Assembly (NCBI GenBank): GCA_900551115.1
Contig: URUY01000009.1
Coordinates: forward strand, 1-64,000
Origin: an uncultured Lachnospiraceae bacterium
GTDB taxonomy: Bacteria; Bacillota; Clostridia; Lachnospirales; Lachnospiraceae
Length of the DNA: 64,000 nucleotides
Reading direction: 5' to 3'
Position 1 is the stretch's first letter; the number at the start of each line of letters is the position of its first letter. The position numbers and the translations under genes were made by a program. The notes under the pieces are model-generated. The model was not told where the DNA came from, did not search any database, and saw nothing but the letters and a program-made list of their open reading frames with translations. This document shows, piece after piece, positions 59,272 through 64,000 of this stretch.

Positions 59272-60159
59272 TTACAGATTTGCTGCTCCTGCCATACCTG
59301 CCTGATTTTGTAACCCGGCACAGGCTGTTTTTACCGGTGCATAGGCGTATCCGTATACGCCCTTCTTTAATTCTGCCTCTATCCGCGGCAGAATCATATC
59401 AGCCGAGGCTGATACACCGCCTCCGATTACAATGATTTCAGGTCTTAAAATATTGGCAATATTGACCGCTCCGATGCTAATATACTGCAAAAATTCTTCT
59501 ACAATATGGCATGCCCTGGTATCGTTCTTTTTAGCTGCCGTAAAAATATCCTTAGCACTCTGGTCTTTTTCAAACAACCCTTCGCTCATCCTTGCCACCG
59601 CTCCCGCAGATGCATAGGCCTCAAGGCAGCCCTGTCTGCCGCAGTTACAGAACCGTCCTCTTGCATCCACTACCGCATGTCCGAAGATATAGGCCATAGA
59701 GCCGTATCTGTCTGTCTCTATACGTCCGTCTTTTACAAAGCCGCCGCCCACACCGGTTCCCAGTGTAAAGAGCGCCACCCTGCCATATTCTTTTCCGGCA
59801 CCGTAAAGAGCTTCGCCCAATGCTGCACACTGTGCATCATTGGCTATCTTTATCTTAAGCGGAAGATATTTCTGCATATCCGCCACAAAAGGAACATTCT
59901 CCCATCCGAAATTATTGGAATAGCACACAATGCCCTCTTTTGTATCTATCAGTCCCGGAACGCCCATTCCGGCTTTTGTAATTTCGGGATAATGCCTCAG
60001 AAGCATACCTGCTCCCTCTGCAATTTTTTGAAGCACCGCTGCATACCCTTCCGAAACAGGAGTATCCACCATGATCTCTTCTAATATTTTTCCGTCTTCT
60101 ACAACACCGATTTTTGTCCGGGTGCCGCCCAAGTCAACACCTATCCTCTTTTCTCCCAC
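59272..60159 (-). CDS. ROK-family sugar kinase, probable mannokinase or glucokinase
   Basis: The 295-residue protein shows the ATP-binding start GVDLGGTRTKIGV, the catalytic ANDAQCAALGEALYG, LGTGVGGGFV and the ROK zinc motif CNCGRQGCLEAYAS. It should phosphorylate a hexose; next to mannosidase and phosphomannose isomerase genes, mannose is the best guess. The start codon is GTG at 60159, with AGGAAAGG upstream. It lies between the GH38 and isomerase genes of the operon. Confidence 0.93.
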   Translation of the reverse strand: MGEKRIGVDLGGTRTKIGVVEDGKILEEIMVDTPVSEGYAAVLQKIAEGAGMLLRHYPEITKAGMGVPGLIDTKEGIVCYSNNFGWENVPFVADMQKYLPLKIKIANDAQCAALGEALYGAGKEYGRVALFTLGTGVGGGFVKDGRIETDRYGSMAYIFGHAVVDARGRFCNCGRQGCLEAYASAGAVARMSEGLFEKDQSAKDIFTAAKKNDTRACHIVEEFLQYISIGAVNIANILRPEIIVIGGGVSASADMILPRIEAELKKGVYGYAYAPVKTACAGLQNQAGMAGAANL

Positions 60160-60196
60160 ACCGCTTCATCCTTTCCTGTCTGTTTCTCCTGCAGCT

Positions 60197-62581
60197 CTAT
60201 ACAAACAGATAGAACTGCAGAACACCCTCATTCATGGCTTCCGCTATTTTGAACGCCTCTGCCTTTTCCTTTTTATCCGTCACAAACAGTTCATAATGGA
60301 ACTGGTAAAATCCGCCGAGACTCACTTTAAAATTTGTCTCCCAGAAATTGTTCATCACCCAGGAATACACTTCATCAGTATTGGATACGCCTTCGTCTCC
60401 CATAAGCTTTATGGAATGCGCCTGTAAGCCTCCCATTGTAATAAGCGGTACATCCTGACTGGCTACAATTACCTGACTGTCCTCTTTGTCAAATACAAGA
60501 CCGTTTTGCAGCGCATAAAAATCAATGCAGGTTCCGGGCAGCTGGTCAATTCTGGGCCGTACAATAGCCTTTGCTTTATCTATGCTGGTTTCCTGTCCCA
60601 TAAAAGGCAGGGACAAATATACATTTTCCGGTTCCCAGACGCTGGTTTTATGAATTCTGAAATCCACATCAAGCTTCGGTGTCCATTTATAGGCTGTCAG
60701 AATCAGGGCGCAGCCTTCTGCTCCTTCCATCTGATAGGTAAGCTCCACCTTTGCATAAAGCGCACCATCCTCTAATATCTTCACATCCGTAAGCTCACCG
60801 ATGCTTCTAAGACTTCTGAATGCCTTGCGGTTTCTGCCCATATTCCTGCGCACAAAGAGATAATCCTCGCCGTCCCGTCTGGCGGTTCTCTCATACACCG
60901 GTGTAAATGCTGCATAAGGGCAGGCCTCACTAATCAGCTCTTCCCCATGTACCTTGTCATATATGGACACGATACCTTTTTCCTTCTCCCACAAGATTTT
61001 AAAGAAGGAATTTTCCAATCCGTCCATACTGACGCAGGCACCGTTTTCACGCTCCCCTGCAAGGCGGAAATATAAATCGTTTACCCCTTCAATGCCTGTC
61101 TGGGCACAAAGTCCCGGTGAATGAAGGGCAGGCTCTTCTGTTTCCACAAGACAGAAGGTTTTCACTTCCCCCGGCTCCATGGAAAGCCTGATGCACATTT
61201 CAGGTCCTCTGGAATATCTGCTAATCTGGAAAGGTACCTCTTTACCGCTCTCCTCTTCCACAACCTTAAAATGCTCGTGTCCGTAAAAATGCTCCAAATC
61301 TATGGTCAGCATATCCTCCACCGGAATACTGTGGGGATTCACTGCCCGGAATTTCAATTCTTTTCTTAAAGAAATTGCTGTTTCGCCATAAAAAGCCTGC
61401 AGCTTTTCTTTGACAATCGTAGCCGCTTCACATGCCTTTAAGGCATACAGCTTTTTCCACTGGTCAAGATTATTCACCTGCGGATGATACGGTTCTGTTA
61501 TGGAAGAGGAATATCCCCAGGTATGCTCTCCGTAAAACATCAGATTGTCATGGGCACTTTCATAAAGCGCCTTATCCGAAAGCTTATGGTCCTTACACAG
61601 CTTTTCTGCCATATGGCTGTATCTTGCCGCCTGTCTGTACTGTATGATATCTGCCGGTGTGGAACCCACGCCGTCTGCCCACCAGTCCGTCCAGTCGCCT
61701 TTATATACCGGAAGCTTGGAAAGCTCCTGCTTTCTTACCTCCGCAAAAAATTCATCCAGAGTAGCCATTCTAAGCTCTATTCCCTGTTCACTTGCATTAA
61801 AACGCCTGATAAAATCAAGAATTTTTGTGGATGGCGGTGCATTGTCCGTCATATTACCGCTGAGGGAAACAGGGGCAAAGGAATATTCATAGCCCTGTTT
61901 TAAAATCGTATCCACATAGGCCCTGATTCTGCGTACTGCCTTTTCCCAGTCAGTCAGTTTTGCAAAGGTCATACCGTCCTGTATGGTGTATTCAAACCAG
62001 GATGCCTGTGCAGCGCCCAGCTCATTTCCAAGGTTGTAATGATCGCCGTTCCATACAAGGACTTTTTTGCCCTTGGGGGATTCCCAGAAAAAGGGAGTCT
62101 GCTTTCTGAATAAAGGATGCATGCCATGATGCGTATGGATACAGGACATAAAGTTCTCTACTCCTGCCTCACTAAGCACATCAGCAAAGCCCCAGCTATA
62201 ACCGTTGATATCCGCGGTCATGGCACTTACAGCCCGAATGCCAAGCTCCTCTCTCTGTTTTTTGCACCGTGCCATAACGCTGTCATGGACAAAGCCCGGT
62301 ACTAAATCCGTGAGATTCAAATAGCTTGCAGAAAGTCCGATATTTCCGTTTACGACAGCTTTTACAAAAGCCTTTTTCTCTTCTTCTGAAGCCACCTTTA
62401 AAAACTGCTCTACACACCAGTAGCTTTCGCAGTTCCACTTAAAGTCGGCGTCTTCTTCTATAATTTCAAGCACTTCCCTGATAAATGCAATATGATGTGC
62501 CTTCATCTTTTCCTGTGTATCCGTATAACCTACATCCGTGTGGGATGAATGCAGCAGGTAAATGATAAATTTATCTTCCAT
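60197..62581 (-). CDS. Alpha-mannosidase, GH38 family
   Basis: The roughly 794-residue protein has the GH38 N-terminal barrel beginning YLLHSSHTDVGYTD (metal-binding His-Asp) and MTADINGYSWGFADVL, which holds the catalytic Asp. The middle helical part has FYGEHTWGYSSSIT, and a long beta-rich C-terminal half follows. Relatives release mannose from alpha-mannosides and need zinc or calcium. No signal peptide is seen, so it acts in the cytoplasm on imported oligosaccharides. GGAGGAAACG precedes the start at 62581. It follows the permease genes. Confidence 0.9.
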   Translation of the reverse strand: MEDKFIIYLLHSSHTDVGYTDTQEKMKAHHIAFIREVLEIIEEDADFKWNCESYWCVEQFLKVASEEEKKAFVKAVVNGNIGLSASYLNLTDLVPGFVHDSVMARCKKQREELGIRAVSAMTADINGYSWGFADVLSEAGVENFMSCIHTHHGMHPLFRKQTPFFWESPKGKKVLVWNGDHYNLGNELGAAQASWFEYTIQDGMTFAKLTDWEKAVRRIRAYVDTILKQGYEYSFAPVSLSGNMTDNAPPSTKILDFIRRFNASEQGIELRMATLDEFFAEVRKQELSKLPVYKGDWTDWWADGVGSTPADIIQYRQAARYSHMAEKLCKDHKLSDKALYESAHDNLMFYGEHTWGYSSSITEPYHPQVNNLDQWKKLYALKACEAATIVKEKLQAFYGETAISLRKELKFRAVNPHSIPVEDMLTIDLEHFYGHEHFKVVEEESGKEVPFQISRYSRGPEMCIRLSMEPGEVKTFCLVETEEPALHSPGLCAQTGIEGVNDLYFRLAGERENGACVSMDGLENSFFKILWEKEKGIVSIYDKVHGEELISEACPYAAFTPVYERTARRDGEDYLFVRRNMGRNRKAFRSLRSIGELTDVKILEDGALYAKVELTYQMEGAEGCALILTAYKWTPKLDVDFRIHKTSVWEPENVYLSLPFMGQETSIDKAKAIVRPRIDQLPGTCIDFYALQNGLVFDKEDSQVIVASQDVPLITMGGLQAHSIKLMGDEGVSNTDEVYSWVMNNFWETNFKVSLGGFYQFHYELFVTDKKEKAEAFKIAEAMNEGVLQFYLFV

Positions 62582-62661
62582 CGTTTCCTCCATATTGAAG
62601 CTTCTTTTTGCAACAGACGATACAAGCATGCTCATCTGTCCGATTCCTCCGTATCTGTTTT

Positions 62662-63555
62662 TTAGGATTTAGAGCCTGAAAAGGCAATGCCTTCAATAAA
62701 ATATTTCTGTGCAAACATAAAGACTATAATAACCGGAAGCATTGCGCACACCGTTGCCGCCATCATAGGTCCGTAGTCCACGTTATTGTTAAACGCAAAG
62801 GACTGCAGCCCCTGAGACAATACCTTGAATTCGCCGCTTCGCAGGATGATGCTGGGCCACATAAAAGAGTTCCAGCCGGCCTGGAAACAAAATACGCTTA
62901 AGGTAGCCAACGCCGGTTTTGACAGTGGTGCATATACCCTGAAAAATGTCTTTAATTCTCCGGCTCCGTCTATACGGGCCGCTTCTCCAAGCTCATCCGG
63001 CATGGAGATATAGAAAGAACGCATAAATAAAATATTGAATACACTGATTGCCGTAGGCAGTACGACACCTAAAAAGTTTCCTGAAAAACCGTGTCCGCCC
63101 TGTCCTAAAATATTGTTTCCTCCTACTAACGGAAACCGTGCCAGTATCAAAAACTGCGGAATCATGAGAACTGTTCCCGGCACCATGACGCTAATCAGCA
63201 TCAGACGGTAAATCAGCTTCTTTCCGATAAAGGAAAGCTTGGCAAAGGCATAGCCTGCCAGAGAACAGAATATCAGGTTCGTGGCAATAATCATCACCGT
63301 AATGAACAGCGTATTGATGGAATACCGAAGAAAAGGTATTACCTCGAACGCTTTTTTATAATGCTCCGTTGTAAAGGATGTGGGAAGTAATTTAATCCCT
63401 TCCGAAAAGATTTCCTCATTGGGTCTTGTGGAAGTAAGCACAGACCAATAAAACGGCAGCGTAAATACAATTGCAAAGAATATTAACAGCGCATATACGA
63501 AAAACTTACCCGCAAAACGCTTTGCTTTTCGATTCACCTGTCCATGGTTTTTCAT
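62662..63555 (-). CDS. Carbohydrate ABC permease, MalG family (mannoside operon)
   Basis: The 297-residue protein has six membrane segments and the EAA loop LGEAARIDGAGELKTFFRVY, as in MalG-type sugar importers. It pairs with the partial permease upstream. Start at 63555 from AAGGAGGAGAAAACGCT. Its place before the GH38 mannosidase gene suggests uptake of mannose-containing oligosaccharides. No ATPase is seen here; a shared MsmX-type ATPase is usual for this class. Confidence 0.92.
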   Translation of the reverse strand: MKNHGQVNRKAKRFAGKFFVYALLIFFAIVFTLPFYWSVLTSTRPNEEIFSEGIKLLPTSFTTEHYKKAFEVIPFLRYSINTLFITVMIIATNLIFCSLAGYAFAKLSFIGKKLIYRLMLISVMVPGTVLMIPQFLILARFPLVGGNNILGQGGHGFSGNFLGVVLPTAISVFNILFMRSFYISMPDELGEAARIDGAGELKTFFRVYAPLSKPALATLSVFCFQAGWNSFMWPSIILRSGEFKVLSQGLQSFAFNNNVDYGPMMAATVCAMLPVIIVFMFAQKYFIEGIAFSGSKS

Positions 63556-63577
63556 AGCGTTTTCTCCTCCTTTTTGT

Positions 63578-64000
63578 TTATACCAGACTTTCTTTGTTAA
63601 ACTTCTGCTGTGCAATGGTAACTACCATAATCAGTGCAAATAAAATCATGGCCTGCGCACAGGCATATCCCATTTGGGATTCCTTGAAAGCGTTGGTATA
63701 TATCAAATAAAGCGGAACTGTTGTTGCATGTGCCGGTCCTCCCGAGGTCAGTACATAAATCTGGTCGAAGACCTGAAATGCTCCGATAAGAGCCATGGAC
63801 ACAACAAAGTAAGTAGTAGGAGCCACTAAAGGCACCGTTATATGTAGCATTTGTTTAAACCAGCCGGCGCCGTCAAGCCTTGCCGACTCATAGACACTGG
63901 CAGGCACATTCTGCAGGGCTGCCAGATATATCATGATATTGCTCGCCAGAGTTGACCATACACATATGATGACTATGGATGAAAGTGCCGTCTTGCTGTT
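63578..64000 (-). CDS. Carbohydrate ABC permease, MalF family, partial
   Basis: Only the C-terminal 140 codons are in the window, and the frame stays open to the right edge. It shows the EAA loop VPASVYESARLDGAGWFKQM, then LHITVPLVAPTTYFV, and a last membrane segment ending in a KFNKESLV tail. It pairs with the MalG-type permease 22 bases downstream. The binding protein and promoter should lie beyond base 64000. Confidence 0.92.
   Translation of the reverse strand, partial: NSKTALSSIVIICVWSTLASNIMIYLAALQNVPASVYESARLDGAGWFKQMLHITVPLVAPTTYFVVSMALIGAFQVFDQIYVLTSGGPAHATTVPLYLIYTNAFKESQMGYACAQAMILFALIMVVTIAQQKFNKESLV

Noticed and set aside
58656..59435. 259-codon open frame on the plus strand
   Set aside because: It is antisense to manA and the ROK kinase gene, with no family motif and no ribosome site.

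Overview
The window looks like the chromosome of an endospore-forming, Gram-positive member of the Clostridia, most likely Lachnospiraceae. The basis is moderate G+C, strong GGAGG ribosome sites, the gpr-spoIIP-rpsT block, the secG-rnr-smpB-ssrA block, paired ABC exporters and many glycoside genes. Genus cannot be fixed from the sequence alone. There is no CRISPR array, prophage or intact insertion sequence.

Layout. 1-55 is the 5' end of a 16S rRNA gene leaving the window leftwards, with two tandem promoters behind it. 0.5-5.7 kb is a leftward block (response regulator, deacetylase, histidine kinase, hflX, lipoprotein) with a 138-bp inverted-repeat element inside it. 5.8-9.9 kb is the trans-translation/RNA-decay block (ssrA, smpB, rnr, secG). 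10-12.8 kb is trkH-trkA, with trkH split by a one-base frameshift at an A7 run. 12.9-21.7 kb is an opp-type peptide importer with an oversized OppC. 22-25 kb holds eno and gpmI. 25.3-31.8 kb runs rightwards: a cation efflux protein, a 34-codon leader peptide with terminator, a heterodimeric ABC exporter, thiN and a metallopeptidase.

31.8-41.5 kb is the most unusual block: two large paralogous solute-binding lipoproteins flank two sugar-type permeases, an efflux-type membrane-fusion protein and a MacB-like extracellular-domain protein with a Lys/Pro-rich repeat tail, all without an ATPase. 41.6-46.7 kb holds a CPBP membrane protease, a KdpDE-like pair and nagBA. 46.8-49.5 kb holds spoIIP, gpr and rpsT. 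49.5-56.1 kb is accessory and regulatory: TPM, zinc-ribbon and GGDEF proteins, a KTSC protein, a secreted protein, an ECF sigma/anti-sigma pair, an XRE regulator and an Rrf2 regulator. 56.3-64 kb is a mannoside-use operon (sugar permeases, GH38 mannosidase, ROK kinase, long phosphomannose isomerase, GH76-like protein) that continues past the right edge.

How the genes work together. The mannoside operon predicts uptake, intracellular cleavage, phosphorylation and isomerisation of mannose to fructose-6-phosphate. NagBA feeds amino sugars to the same point, and enolase and GpmI serve lower glycolysis. The leader peptide and terminator before the ABC exporter resemble the bmrB-bmrCD attenuation layout of Bacillus subtilis. 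All assignments were made by eye from motifs and context; no database search was run.
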